Of a stretch of 64,000 nucleotides of DNA, positions 46,635 through 58,049 are shown piece after piece (position 1 is the first letter of the stretch; each line of letters begins with the position of its first letter). This DNA is from Cylindrodendrum hubeiense. Lineage: Eukaryota; Ascomycota; Sordariomycetes; Hypocreales; Nectriaceae. The DNA lies in assembly GCA_014621425.1 (NCBI GenBank), contig JAANBB010000019.1, positions 211,426-275,425 on the forward strand. The letters run 5' to 3'. The notes below the pieces were generated by a model, which did no database searches, was not told where the DNA came from, and saw nothing but the letters and a program-made list of their open reading frames with translations. The position numbers and the translations under genes were made by a program.

Positions 46635-49600
46635 GATTGCTCAGTTGCCGGAGGGAAAAGAGCCAGCGCCGGGAGGTTACGGGTCGAACCACGGACGGGG
46701 GGAGGGCAGAACGTGGGAGAGGGAAGGCGAGGACAAGGATGCCGCAGCCAGCCGAGCAAAGGAGCAATGGATTGGCAGGCGGGATCAAGACAGAGACTCA
46801 GGATTGTCGACGATGCGAGACAAGCACTCCAAAACCGGGAACGATGGTGGAACGGTGAATCGCGTGTGAGGCGGGAAGCAAGGGGGAGGCAACACCACGA
46901 TGTATAAAGAATCGATTGCGTTCCAACAGAGCCGGATACAATCAGTGAGAAGCTGGTGATTATATACAGTATTCTCTGCGGGGGAGACGGCTGCTCTTAT
47001 AGTCCAACGCGATGATGAAATGAGGGCAAAGGCGCTGGCTTTAAGAGAAGAGCCACGCTCGCCAGCCATTGCCCCGTCATGGGGGAATGCAACCCCGAAG
47101 AAATGAGGAGCAGTGTGGGGAACCAGCGTCTCTCTTTTCCGCCGAGAGGCGTCTCCCCCAGTGAGGAGGAGGAGACGGAGGAGGAGGAGGTACAGCAAGC
47201 AGAAAACCTACCCATCCTTTCTCATTACGTCCGCCCGTCCGCCCGCCCGCGTCCAACCCAAGCGGCGGACCCGCCCCGAGCCCGCGAGCGAACGAGCCAC
47301 TGCGAAGACGGTGCAGGGCAGCCGGGCCACCCTGTTGGATGGGGGATGGATGGGGGACGCAGGTGAGTTGGGGTTGGAGCGTGGATGGGGACGAAAGGGG
47401 GGGAGAGGACCCAAGACCCGCCACAGTTGTCTCGGCGCGGGAAGTGAGAACGAGGGGATACTGGCAACCCACGACAGTGCCTAGCTCTCACTGGTCTGCT
47501 CTGCGGGAGAAAAGGCCTGCCCACGACCGAGCTGGGGTCTCGGATCTGTCGATCTCGCCGTGGGCGTTGGGCTGCGGGGTTTGGGGTCACGGCCACGGCG
47601 CATGCGTGCCTCGTCTCGGCGGGTACGCTGCCAGGCCGCACGCCTGCGCTGGGGAGAGGCAAGGGAGGGGTCCTTGGGGTCGCACCCTCTGGGCAATGGG
47701 GGGGCGAGCGCCCCGGCAGATGCATGTAACGCTGGCCCACGGGCTGGGGCGTGGGAGCATGGCAGCATGGCTCCCGGTGCTGCGCGTTGGAGGCGGCCAC
47801 GCGAGATGGCGCTGCGGCGGCGTGCTCGGGGACCGGGGCCCTGTCTCTGTGTGCGTCGCGCGTGCGTGCGTCGTCTTTCGTGCGCCGTCGCTGTGTCGCC
47901 CAGGCGGGAGCCAAGCCAGGCCAGGTCGGCGATCAACCGAGAGCTAGCTGCTGATGGGCGGCCACGCTTCGTTTTCGTGGGCGCAGAGGCTAGCAAGCGA
48001 CGGACGTCATCGCCAGTCATGGAATCAAGTGCAAACCCTCGTTCGGGGTTGGCGAGATTCGATGCCGACGTGCGCGCTGCGGTCCCCGCCGTAGCCCCCT
48101 CTCCTCTTTTGCGCCGGCTGATCAAGATGAGATCCGTGATTTCCCCCAGAGATGGGATCTCTGGTTGACCCCGTGGGGAGTTCCCTTGCTGCTCTGGGGA
48201 AGCCCAGTCGCAAGGCCTCGCATCAGGAGACGCATCACGAGAGCGTGTTCCGGCCGGCTGGGTGGTCTCACCTCTCGCACGCCCTGCATCCCGGCGCCGT
48301 CTGGGTCTGCTCATCTCATCTCATCTCAGCCCACTGCGCACACCCGCCTCCGTATCTGTTTGTCGCCGTGCGGTGAGCTGCAGGCGCCCATTGCGTCGTC
48401 GCCGCGTCCTTGTCGCCGCCATCAAGCCACTTCACGCCCGGCGACGGCGTTCGTCCTCCATGCTCAACTGGTAATATACGTCCGAGAACCTGCTAGCACG
48501 GACATCAATTCACCAGCATACACCATCTTTATCCATTCGCGAGCCACTCGCAAGACTCACAGCCCTCATCCCCATTCCAAAACGCGGGGGAGAGTCTATG
48601 CCATGGCATGTTAGTCTTAGTCGCCGAGACCAAACCGTCAGCTGCATCTCTTGGCTCCTGCCGTGGCCAACGAGCTACTCCGTATTCCGTTTAGACGAGT
48701 CCGCGTCCAGGTCTCACCAAGGAGCGTAACGTTGCTAATTCCACTGTGTCGGGGACATGTCATGGCTCGAAGTTGGTTTAGAGGCATGCCAAGATGGCCA
48801 AGCCAAATAGAGCACCGTTTCTCCTTCAGCCTTGAAGGTGGACAGCCACTCTCCACCGCTCCAGCGCGCCAGGCCTACGAGCTAGTGAGTTACACACATG
48901 CAGCATCGGATTTCCCCTGCCGAGCATGAATCAAGGCACACACATCGAATGAACAGCCTCATCAAATTCGATCCCTGAGAACAGGCTCTTAGCATCCCTT
49001 TTCCACCCGGTGTGCAGATCAACGGGAAGGTAATTTTTTTTGGGTACCTATCAGATCAAATCCCGCGACGCCAATTCCTAAAGTCGAGCAACCACCCGTC
49101 GCCCCGAGGAGCTCAGCCTCATGCAGGAGCAATCAAAAAGCTCAGTGAAAACGCAATCGCCAGGAGCACAAACCAAAGCAGCTGCAGGGGGGTAGGGAAT
49201 CAGCATGACGTTATTGCTTCTCCAATCGTGACAGGCCCGTCGATGGCCGTGGGAGCGGTTGCGCCCCATCTCCACCACGGTGCGCCCGCCGCCACGGCCA
49301 AGCCCCGCCGCCTCCGAGATATCTGGGTGCCAACTGCCCCGTGCGACGCGCATGAAAATAGAAAACGAAATTTGCCAGAATGCTCATTAAAAACCCCTCG
49401 TGTGGCTCGGGAGAAACAGGAGCGTCTCGGGATGTGTGAGAACGGGAATTGACTGCGGATGGATGGACGACAAGATTCAAGTTCTGCGCATCGCGTATGT
49501 ATACGGTGCTGTCAACGGCCCACCAACCACGACTGTGGCAGGCATCAGAATCGGCAACGAACACTGCCTTGGACTAAAGGAGGAAGGTCCATCTTCGGGA

Positions 49601-51852
49601 ATGTCTCACATTCCCAGGTCCGGGGTCGTGGAAGCGTGGAAGACCAAGTCCGTCTGTTGATTTTGGGATTGATATTGGGGATGGAGGCGAAGACGGTTCA
49701 GCGTCTTAGTCGAGTTCCTAGTCGACGCTACGGGGTGCAGCGCACGCCGTGGATCGACCCCATCTCCCCCGCAGTCGCCCCCAGCTGTTCTTCCCCGCGC
49801 CGCGAGGGCCTTTCTCCGCAGATCCGTGGTTTGGATCTCGTTTGAGGGGGTGCCCAGGCCACCCAGGCCAGGCATCGCTCGCATGGGGGCCGGGATCGTG
49901 GCCTGTTTCCCACGGCGCCGCCCACTGCTCTGCTTACGCCGCCCGCCAATCCCAGCTCCGGGCCTCACCTTACCGTGGTCCGATTGTCCAAGGTGGGGTC
50001 GCGGAGGACGAAGGCCGTCGGTCTGCCACCCAATCGCCGCCCCACCCAGCCGCTCCACCCCCGGGGTCCGGGGCTCGGCGTGCGGCGGCTATTGCCTCGT
50101 CCAGAAGCCGGTTGACCCTCACAGAACTGCATCCTCCCAGAACTGCACCCTTTGTTACACATCCCTGCCCGCCCGCAAAATCCCCTCTGCACGCAATTAG
50201 ATTAAGCATAATCATCTCCTCGAAACCGACTCGGACAACAGGCGAATCGGCCGTCATCCGGTGCCTGGGCTGACGCCGCGAAGCCACACGGGGGCTCAAC
50301 GCCGTTGCTCGTCTTTCCTCCTACTCCCCCCAGCCACTCATAGTTCCTTTCTACCTCACGATGGCTTCCTTTGCGATTACCGCCCTCGGCTCGTCCAACC
50401 CCATTCCCGCGCTTCCTGTGAAAGGCGCACGGTTGCGGTTCCGCTCGCGCCACTGCCATTTTGGTCGCTGAGGTTTCATCTCAGCCCGCAATCCAGGGCC
50501 ATGATTCCACTTCCTTGCATCCAAGGCCACTCATCTCTCTCCATGACCTTCGCCCACGTAATAAACGTTATTCAACTTGCGGGGAAATCCAGGGATTTCT
50601 AGGCTGCAGTTCTTATCCGCCACTGGATCCGGCCTCAACGCGGTCCGTGGTAAAACCTTGTGTACTGACTCGGCCAATCTAGTAAGCCGCCAAGTCGCAC
50701 GCCGTCAACGATGCAACCTCAACACGATAGGAAGTAGTCCTGATGAAACCCAAGCTGGTCTTGTAAATCCGTCGCTTTACTCCGCTTTCCCAATCGTGTC
50801 TTCTCGTAACTCCTTAGCTGAGCCGAGTTAACAGTACGTCTTGGTCTCCAACCTTTCAACATTGACCTAGACAATTGACTAATCAGTAGGCAGAATCAGT
50901 AGGCAACTTCAATGTCCGACAACTCCCTGAGAGGCGAATGGAAATTCTCCAGGACTCTCAGTACTCTCCGCATACACCTGGTGCAGTTCATCGCCTGGTG
51001 TATGCCCACAGTTGCAAAAAGGTTTCCCCTGCCCCTGGACACTGCTGACTCCGAGTTACCGATGCCATGTGCCGTACGCAGCATGACGAAGCTTTGGTCA
51101 CAATTAATAACGCAGGCCCAGTTAAAGCCCGGGAAACGCTAGGTGTGTAACGTTCGCAAGGCCAGGCTGCAACGGATCACTCATGTGCGGCGAAATGGAC
51201 TGCGGGTGCGCCACAACACCACAACCCAGCCTCCGGCACCAACTCACGAACCTCACCATAACCGCAACCACCAGCAAAGGAGCACACACTCATGCTGCGC
51301 TACAGCCCGCAAAAAAAAAGAAAAAACTCCGGTGAGAACACTACCAATATCCAGGGCCCAGCCTCTATCAAACGATGCAACGCGAAGCAAAAATACCGAG
51401 CTACTGGTGGCGTCGAATTGGAGGCCTACGGCCTCTCCAAGCTTGTGCGCACACCCGCCCCGTCTAGGCCAGCAATCTCATTCGAAAGACGATCTGGTTA
51501 TTATAAACTATAAGGCTTTCTTCGTTGGTTTGCTGGTTGGCGGGAGTTGGCTGGCAGCTGTACGCTCGTGGGCGGACTGCCTGCCAGCTGTCAGCCAAAA
51601 GTTCCGTCAGTGACTGTCAACAGTGACGCAGAACATCAACAGCGTTCTCCAACCGTTCCTGTCACGTGCCAAGTCTGTCTGTGAATGGGCTTCCTCAAGT
51701 CTGGAAGCTTGGTTTCTACTCTTTCCCTAGGTACCTAGGATTCTCCTTTCCATGATATCTTAACTGGGCCATCTATATACACATATTGTTGTTCCTTCTT
51801 TAGCTGCCTTTCAAATCTTGTCTCCCTAACTTGCGTTTCCCACACTGTATCT

Positions 51853-51885
<33 letters not shown>

Positions 51886-52123
51886 TTTCACATCACACAA
51901 GTTGTCACTGCCAAGGGCAACACAAGATCTTGGGGGACGGGCTTGTGCAAGCATCGGGAACTCATTTATTCAGCAGGCACTTGGGCCAATCCTGTATGAC
52001 CCAACCTCCATGCATTTTAGGGACACAATGTCCTGGATGCTTCGTGGACCTCGACTGTCCACAACATGCCGGCTCTAACCGCGGCTTGTGTGTATTCTAG
52101 CTAGTCTAGACTCCCACTGCGCC
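46635..52123. other. Very large gene-poor interval, 5.5 kb, strongly GC-rich to about 50.5 kb
   Basis: It lies between the start of the Tna1-like gene (-) and the stop of the metallopeptidase (-). Open frames of 200-277 codons occur here on both strands and in overlapping phases (for example 47225-48314). They are Arg/Pro/Ala-rich, lack domains, and are best explained by GC-rich DNA with few stops. Short repeats include a TCATCTCATCTCATCTCA run at 48311-48328, two near-copies of a 13-mer at 50881-50906, and six TCTGG units at 51852-51881. Long upstream regions for developmental regulators or non-coding transcripts are possible, but nothing specific is visible. Confidence 0.5.
51852..51881 (+). 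repeat. Pentanucleotide microsatellite (TCTGG)6
   Basis: Six perfect tandem copies of TCTGG, in the gap downstream of the metallopeptidase gene. A slippage-prone locus. Confidence 0.95.
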
Positions 52124-54363
52124 TCACGCTTGCGAAAGTCCGAGTTCCTTGTAAAAGGACTCGGTGCTAGGCGCTCTACCCAAGAACTCCTTCAAGAACT
52201 CCATCTCGTCGATGCTACCTCCTCTCTCCAAAACGGTGTGGCGATATCTTCGGCCCTCCTTGCCGTCCATGGGGTTCTTCGCAAAGAATGAGTGGAACAT
52301 GTCGAGGGAGAACACCTCGGAGTAGAGGTAACCATAGTATCCGGCATCATACCCTCCGATGAAGTGGCCGATTCCGGCATGTCGGTTGCCCCATTCCCTT
52401 TTCTAATGTCAGCGTCAAATACTCTTACGAAACTCATCCAGTTGAATACTTACAAGCCTTCTCCAAGGTCCTCTGGGCCCTTGATTCCAGAAATGTCGTG
52501 ACGCAGCGTGTTCCAAAGTCGGCCAGCGTTCAGCTTCTTGACGGCCTCGTGGGACTCGGGAGTGTGGACAGTCATGTCAAAGGTTCCAATGACGATCTGT
52601 CCAAGCGCACCAATGGCCGAGTTCAAGTGCTTGGTAGAAACCAGTCGCTCGATCAGGTCATCGGGGATCGGCTCGCTGGTCTCCCAGTGCTTAGACAAAG
52701 ACTTGAGAACACTCGGGGTCCAGCACCAGTTCTCGAGCATCTGCGAGGGAGCCTCAACGAAGTCAAGCACCGTAGAAGTGCCGTGGAAGTAGCTGTAACG
52801 GGTACGTCCAGCCAAGTCATGAATGCCATGACCCAGCTCGTGGAACAAGGTCACGACTTCATTGTGCTTCAGTAGGGACGGCTTCTTTGCTGAAGGCTTG
52901 CTGAAGTTGCACACCAGAGCTGTGGCCGGGTAGTGCTTCTTACCGTCGGCGGCAATGTAGCCAGGCTCGAGGTTGAAGTTGGCATTGTGGCCATACTTGT
53001 TGTCGCGGGGGTGGAGATCAAGATAGAGGTAGCCACAGAAGCCAGCTCCCGAAGCCTCATCATCCCAGACGCTGTAGACCAGGACATCCTCATGCCAAAC
53101 GATGTCCTCAGCCTTTCCGGTCGGGCTGAGACGGGCTCGCTCCTCTTCCTTCAGCTCCACAAAGACGAAGCCGAAGATTTCCTCGAAAATCTTAAGCATA
53201 CCAGCAAAGGTTGCCTCGACAGGGAAGTACTGGGAGATGGCCGTCTCGTCGACACTGTACTCCTTTTCCTTCTGGATTCTCGAGTAGAAGGACGAGTCCC
53301 ACATGTAGAAGTCGCCGTCGAATTCAACGCCGCGCTCTGCGTAATCCTTCTTCTTATATTCCAAGAGGGCCTGGACCTCGGTCTTTCCACCAGCGGCAAG
53401 TCGAACTCGAAGGTCGTCCAAAAAGGCGCTCACAGAGGCAGGGTCCTTGGCCATCTTCTCCTCGATTCGGAGGGTAGCGTGGTTGGCATATCCGAGAAGT
53501 CGGGCAGCCTCATCTCGGAGGGTGATGATTTCCTGGAAAAGAGGCACGTTGATGTTGGCCTAGATGCAGTGTCAGCACATGCTTCCAGGAACAATACTCG
53601 AATCAATCATGTATACCTTGTTGGATTCAGCAATAGTGTACTTGCGTCTTGTCTCTGCGTCGACGGCATGCTTGATGAGGGGGAAGAAGTGGTTATACTT
53701 GAACGAGAGCTTCACCTTGCCCTCATTCTCTCCAGTTCCCTTCTCCAAGGTATCAATATCGATGTCGTCGGTGGGAACGCCCTTGAGCTCCTCGGGTGTG
53801 AACCAGATAGCACCCGACTCCTCGTTGAGGTTGGTCTGGCACTGGATCTCCAGCTCACTGAGGCGCTTCTGGATCTCCTTGAAACGATCTCGCTGGGATC
53901 CAGCCGGCAAGCGGAGACCGTTGCGAATGTACTTCTGGCGCTCCTTCTCCAGCACGTGCATGCGCTCCTTGTCTAGGCCTTCCGAGGCTCGTTTGGCAAA
54001 GACAGCATCGACGACCTGGAAGATGTCCTCTCGCATGTTGCACTCGATGCCAAAGTCGTTGAAGACCTTTTCGGATTCGGTTGAGGCATCTCGCAGGGCC
54101 TTGTCTGTAGAGACATGGTGGTAGAAGGTCAGGATCCGTCGCTGAGACGCGGCCAGATTCTCGTCCAGGAGGATGGGCTCAAGGATGTTGGCATAGGTAG
54201 CCTTGTCCGCAGAGACATTGGCAGCGACGGAGTCCAAGACGATCTTGGTGGTATCGCAGAGCTTCTTGGTTTCGGCCGCAATCGATTCGGGGGTGGCGGT
54301 GAACAGCGGCGGCGCCTGGGGAGGGTTGCGATACTTGTCGGGGACGGCCATGGTGCTGGTCAT
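52124..54363 (-). CDS. PRD1: M3 family metallo-oligopeptidase (thimet oligopeptidase / saccharolysin type)
   Basis: Three exons: 54363-53617, 53559-52454 and 52397-52124, totalling 2127 nt (708 residues), phases closing. The zinc site FHELGHGIHDL is at about residue 492 (the HExxH box of M3), followed by the usual FHGTSTVLDFVEAPSQMLEN segment, which carries the third ligand Glu. The substrate-binding stretch HFIGGYDAGYYGYLYSEVF near the C-terminus, where Gly-Tyr and Tyr-Ser contact peptides, is present across the last intron. Length and order match yeast Prd1 and animal thimet oligopeptidase, which cleave short peptides in cytosol and the mitochondrial intermembrane space. The start is either 54363 or 54351 (MAVPDKYRNPP). 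There is no strong mitochondrial presequence in this model. The last acceptor (AAAAG, 52398) is weak but is the only one that restores EWGNRHAGIGHF. Confidence 0.92.
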
Positions 54364-54570
54364 CAACGGGCGTCGTGGGATCGTGGGTCGTGCTGCCTGG
54401 AATCTGAAGTGATTGACGAGGGAGCCGAGGCGGTTAAAAGCTCGTGAGGAAGCCAGAGTGGCGGCTAGGAGAAGGACGAGGAGGGAGAAGAGGAGGAGGA
54501 GGGGCTTAAGTGCAGGGCGTCTGTCCAGCTTGAATCCGGGGAGCCGATTGGCTTGGTGCAGGCTGATTGA

Positions 54571-54626
54571 GTAAGGTAAGGCAGGTAGGTAAGGTAGGTA
54601 GGTAAGGTAGGTAAGGCGGGCAGGTG
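54571..54626 (+). repeat. Imperfect GGTA/AGGT simple repeat
   Basis: Runs of GGTAGGTAAGGTAGGTAGG type about 210 bp upstream of the metallopeptidase start, on the plus strand. The corresponding minus-strand sequence is a TACC-rich 5' flank. Confidence 0.8.
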
Positions 54627-54715
54627 CCAGGCGGTTAGGAGGGGTACAAGCTAAGAAAAGAGGGGTTCGAAAAGGGACAGCTCGACTGTATGATGGATCA
54701 GGCAGGTCTGTTTCT

Positions 54716-54739
54716 GGGCGTCAGGGCGTCAGGGCGTCA
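54716..54739 (+). repeat. Three tandem copies of an 8-mer (GGGCGTCA)
   Basis: Perfect 3 x 8 bp array. On the other strand the unit reads TGACGCCC, which contains a CRE-like TGACG half-site and could be a clustered bZIP site in the metallopeptidase upstream region. Confidence 0.85.
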
Positions 54740-55396
54740 CAAGGCACGGCTGGTGATGCAGGAGGATGGGGCGAGCAAAGAGCAAGCTGACTGAGCTTGG
54801 CGTTGGACAGGTAAGGGAGAGCTGTAACTGCACTTGCGCTGTTGCCGCTAATCGAAACGCGGGGCAGCAACGGAACGGCCGGTCTTTGGTGGACCGGACA
54901 GATCATGATGTGATGCCTCAGGTGCTATGATGAACAATGCGAGAAGCCAACGCCTCAGATCCATGTCTATGCGAGGCCCATCGAGATTACTGGTTCATGT
55001 GGGCTCAAGCGCATGACAATAGCAAGATGCATGAATCTGAACAAGCGCAGTCTCAAGCTACGGCGTCCCATTGTTCTTAACAGATTGTTCAACGTCCAAG
55101 CTGCCGCCACACACAGACCAGACCCCGCCATTAAAACCGGATACACCCGGATCAACAAACAACAGTGGCCACCCAACAAATACAGTCCAGTCAAGAGGCA
55201 CAACAGACGATCAATTCTTCCGACTCCTGGTCGCCCCCTAAAATATCTACAAAAATCCATACACAAGTGCCCGGCGAATGCGCGGCAAACAATTCTCCAT
55301 ACCAGTGTAGCCAACCCATGTCCCTAATCAAACACGCAAGCAACGCCATTCCGTCCACGTAGATGCATAACCCAGGTTTTCCAGAAACCCTGTCGC

Positions 55397-55978
55397 TTAG
55401 TTGGCGAGAATGGTTCGCACGAGGTCTGGCACGTAGTTAGTATATGCGGTTCCAGTCGGATCGGAGTCAGGTAGGGGGTAGGGGGTACGAACCAGTGTAG
55501 TTGACCTGCCCGGAGCTGGTGTCCACGGCCTTGAGGAGCTCGTCGACCTCCTCCTCGGTCATCTTCTCGCCCAGGTTCGTCAGGATGTACTTGAGCTGGC
55601 CGACACCGATGAAGCCCGTCATGTCCTTGTCGAACACTTGGAAACCTCGGCAGTATTCTTCAGGCTCGCCGGATTCGCGGAAGCCGCCGGGGCGGTTCAG
55701 GATGCGCTGGAAGGTCTCGAAATCGACTGTGTGACGGCAAAGTCAGCGGCTGCCCCATCCGGAGAAAAAACACCGGGCATCGAACGGGGTCACTTACAGT
55801 CACCTCCGACATTCTTCTCGAGGTCCTGGATCTCGGAGAGGGTGGGGTTCTGGCCGCAGGCGCGGAGAAGGTCGCCGAGGCTGTCGAGGGCGACACGGCC
55901 GTTGCCACGCTTGTCGAACAGGGCGAAAGCCTCCTTGTAGTTGGTGGAAGCCTGGGCGTCAATGTGGTTAGAAGGCAT
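55397..55978 (-). CDS. cdc4: Essential myosin light chain, Cdc4/Mlc1-like EF-hand protein
   Basis: Three exons: 55978-55798, 55726-55493 and 55425-55397, giving 444 nt (147 residues). The last exon holds only nine codons plus part of a tenth and ends LVRTILAN, the classic ending of this family. EF-hand 1 begins at YKEAFALFDKRGNGRVALDS and EF-hand 3 at GFQVFDKDMTGFIGVGQLKY. MTEEEVDELLKAVD precedes a fourth, degenerate loop (TSSGQVNYTD). Loss of several Ca2+ ligands is normal for light chains, which bind the IQ motifs of myosins and, in fungi, act in the actomyosin ring at septation. The length matches Cdc4 (about 141 residues) better than calmodulin (149 with four intact loops). The final donor, GTTCGT at 55492, is unusual, but joining it to the CCAG acceptor gives exactly the expected C-terminus. 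Confidence 0.9.
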
Positions 55979-56999
55979 GTTTGCAGATGGAGCGCGGAGC
56001 GGATGCGATTGTGAAGATGAGGTGGTGAAAAGGGGATGATGGGATGCAGTGATGGCAGTGATGGCAGCGCAGAAAATGACGGTTTTCGCGGCGCAAAGGA
56101 TGCCGCACCAAAGCCAGCATTCTGGGTGGTGGGCGGCCGTCGAATCAGAGTCACAGAATGCGCTCGCGGGGCGGTTTGTTTACACCGGTGCCGGGGCAAC
56201 TCACCATTTTGGGTTGAATCGGGGGGATGTGGCTCAGCTGAAGACACGGACACGCAAGAGGGCGGCAAGGACCAGTCGACGGGCGAAAAACGGGAGGATT
56301 CGGTGATGCGTGAGATGTGTATGTAAAGTGTTGGAAATGGTGTCCAGGTTGGAATGAGGTTGGAAAGATGGAGAAGCAGGAAAAGCAGCCGATGGTCGCT
56401 CCTTGTGCATGTCCTTCACGCTCTGGCCTCCCTGGTGGCCTTTTTCCCTGGAACTGACGGGGCAACCGTGTCAGCGTCTCCAGCCAAGAGGCCGACCAGC
56501 CAATCGACGCCGTGCGACTACTGGCAATCGCTCAATGCCGCAAGCCTGGTTGATCAAGGGGCTGAAATATCCCACATAACCCATGCAGTAGCTCGTGTGC
56601 AGAGTGCACAATTATATCACAATTCAGTCGGTGAGGGGCCTGGGCTGCCATTCATAAAGCCACACGCATCACTTCCGCCCATCGCTGTGGTGTTGTTACT
56701 GGGTCTTGTTGTGCCGTGGCCATCTCACCCCGCCCCACCAAGTCGCCTCCCTGTGTTGCCTCACTCTGTCGCCTCGCTCCATCGCCTCACCGACTTTGTG
56801 TACCAAGCCAGGTCCAGAAACCAGCAAATTGATAATTATGAGGAAATGATGCAAACGCAATCCTCAACTACATCAGACTAAACAACCTGTAAGACACACT
56901 TCCCTCAAATCGTAAGCCCTCCCGAAAACACCCTCATCTCGGCGAGGGAAGAAAACATTGTTCCTGTGAAACCTGGGCGCCCATGTCTCGCAGCCACAC
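55979..56999. other. Intergenic, 1.0 kb
   Basis: 5' region of the light chain gene and 3' flank of the cysteine-rich secreted protein. Frames at 56036-56881 on both strands lack domain content. No RNA gene found. Confidence 0.5.
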
Positions 57000-57545
57000 C
57001 TACGAACACAGGCCGGTGTCTGCGCACACCCAAACATCATGCACTTGCGTTGTGTAACAACTATCGTGTCCGCAGTCTATAGAATTGCCTTGCTGCTTGT
57101 AGCACGTCGCCACCTTCTGCCCCGGATTCGCGTTATGAATCCACACCTCCAGGTTTGCCCCGCCGTTGGTTTCCCAAAAGTCAACTGAATTGGTGCCACA
57201 GATGCCTGGGAAATTGTACCCGTTCCAGCTGAACTCCTGGCTGAATTGCGGCAGTACATATGGGAAGTTGCGGTCATCCTTGAAGGCATCGCACCCATAC
57301 TGCGAGGAGGGCACGGCGCCGACTCGCCATTCCACAAAGTGTTTTGGATAACACACGCCAGACTTGACAAGAAATCTCAGTAACAGTGCTAATCCATTGT
57401 CTTGATCTGTAAAATACTAAGCTACCTTTTTATTACACTCCACATCGCAGAGGTTTTGATAGCGGAGGAAGAGGTGGAAGCCAGCCGAGACCGAGGGGAT
57501 CAAGGCGGCAAAGGAGATTGGCAGTAGGCTCGTAGAGAAACGCAT
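57000..57545 (-). CDS. Small secreted cysteine-rich protein
   Basis: Two exons: 57545-57426 and 57362-57000, with a 63 bp intron, closing in phase 0 (160 residues). Residues 1-22 (MRFSTSLLPISFAALIPSVS plus AG) are a clear signal peptide. The mature chain has ten cysteines, an even number suited to five disulfides: C-V-E-C and G-V-C early, then G-C-D, G-I-C, A-T-C, D-C-G-H-D-S-C and W-V-C...L-C-S at the end. The middle is rich in Asn/Trp/Tyr (EFSWNGYNFPGICGT, VDFWETNGGANLEV). There is no enzyme motif or membrane anchor. Such proteins act outside the cell as effectors, elicitors, wall proteins or antimicrobials; which of these cannot be told. I do not recognise a named family. Confidence 0.82.
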
Positions 57546-58049
57546 GGCGAATGTATTTTGTAGTGGCGTGGCTTCGACGATCTAAATGATCTGAATAAAT
57601 GTTGAAATGCGAAGATCTGCATGTCGCTATTTATCTTGCTCGCTTGCTCAAGATGCGTCCTGCTCTCTGCTTCTCTTAGAAGTTGCCATTAGACTTGATA
57701 GAGCATGCTTACTGTCATCTCTACCACCTGACGTTTGGCTTCCAATCGCAACTCAAGAGCAGTCGGCCGCCAAATATAAGCTTACCACGCTGTGGTGTGT
57801 CAGGTTTAAACCTCGAAATAACACCCAATCATTTTCTTCGTTATCCATCGGATGTGAGACGACGAAGCAGCTGAGCTACCAATGTTGCAACAAGCGCATT
57901 TGCGAGGACTTTTCTTTTCTCGATTGGTTCTAGCTATATCTCTTTGGTTTCATCGCTCTCACCCATTACCATCAATAAGCATCGTGCTTCGACCAATACC
58001 TCCTCTGAGAGCCACCAGATGTTGGAAGAGCCGTTGCTAGTCTAGAATA
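57546..58049. promoter_or_regulatory. Intergenic, 504 bp, upstream of the secreted protein
   Basis: Promoter of the secreted cysteine-rich protein and 3' flank of the methyltransferase. TATTTATC (57630-57637 on the plus strand) is the nearest A/T-rich element. Nothing else seen. Confidence 0.45.

Larger units (their letters stand above)
54364..55396. other. Intergenic, 1.0 kb, with two simple repeats
   Basis: Upstream of the metallopeptidase and downstream of the myosin light chain gene. It contains an imperfect (GGTA/AGGT)n tract at 54571-54626 and three perfect 8-bp copies of GGGCGTCA at 54716-54739. No gene or RNA is recognised. Confidence 0.55.

Noticed and set aside
46675..46695. tRNA-like B-box (GGTTCGACCC on the minus strand)
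   Set aside because: Flanking bases do not form a T-stem, and no acceptor stem or A-box is found at the right distance.
47225..48314. Several overlapping frames of 200-277 codons on both strands
   Set aside because: They occupy all phases at once in GC-rich DNA, are Arg/Pro/Ala-rich, and none has a motif or a plausible exon structure.
52933..53976. 347-codon plus-strand frame across the metallopeptidase
   Set aside because: Antisense to two M3 peptidase exons and running across their intron; no domain of its own.
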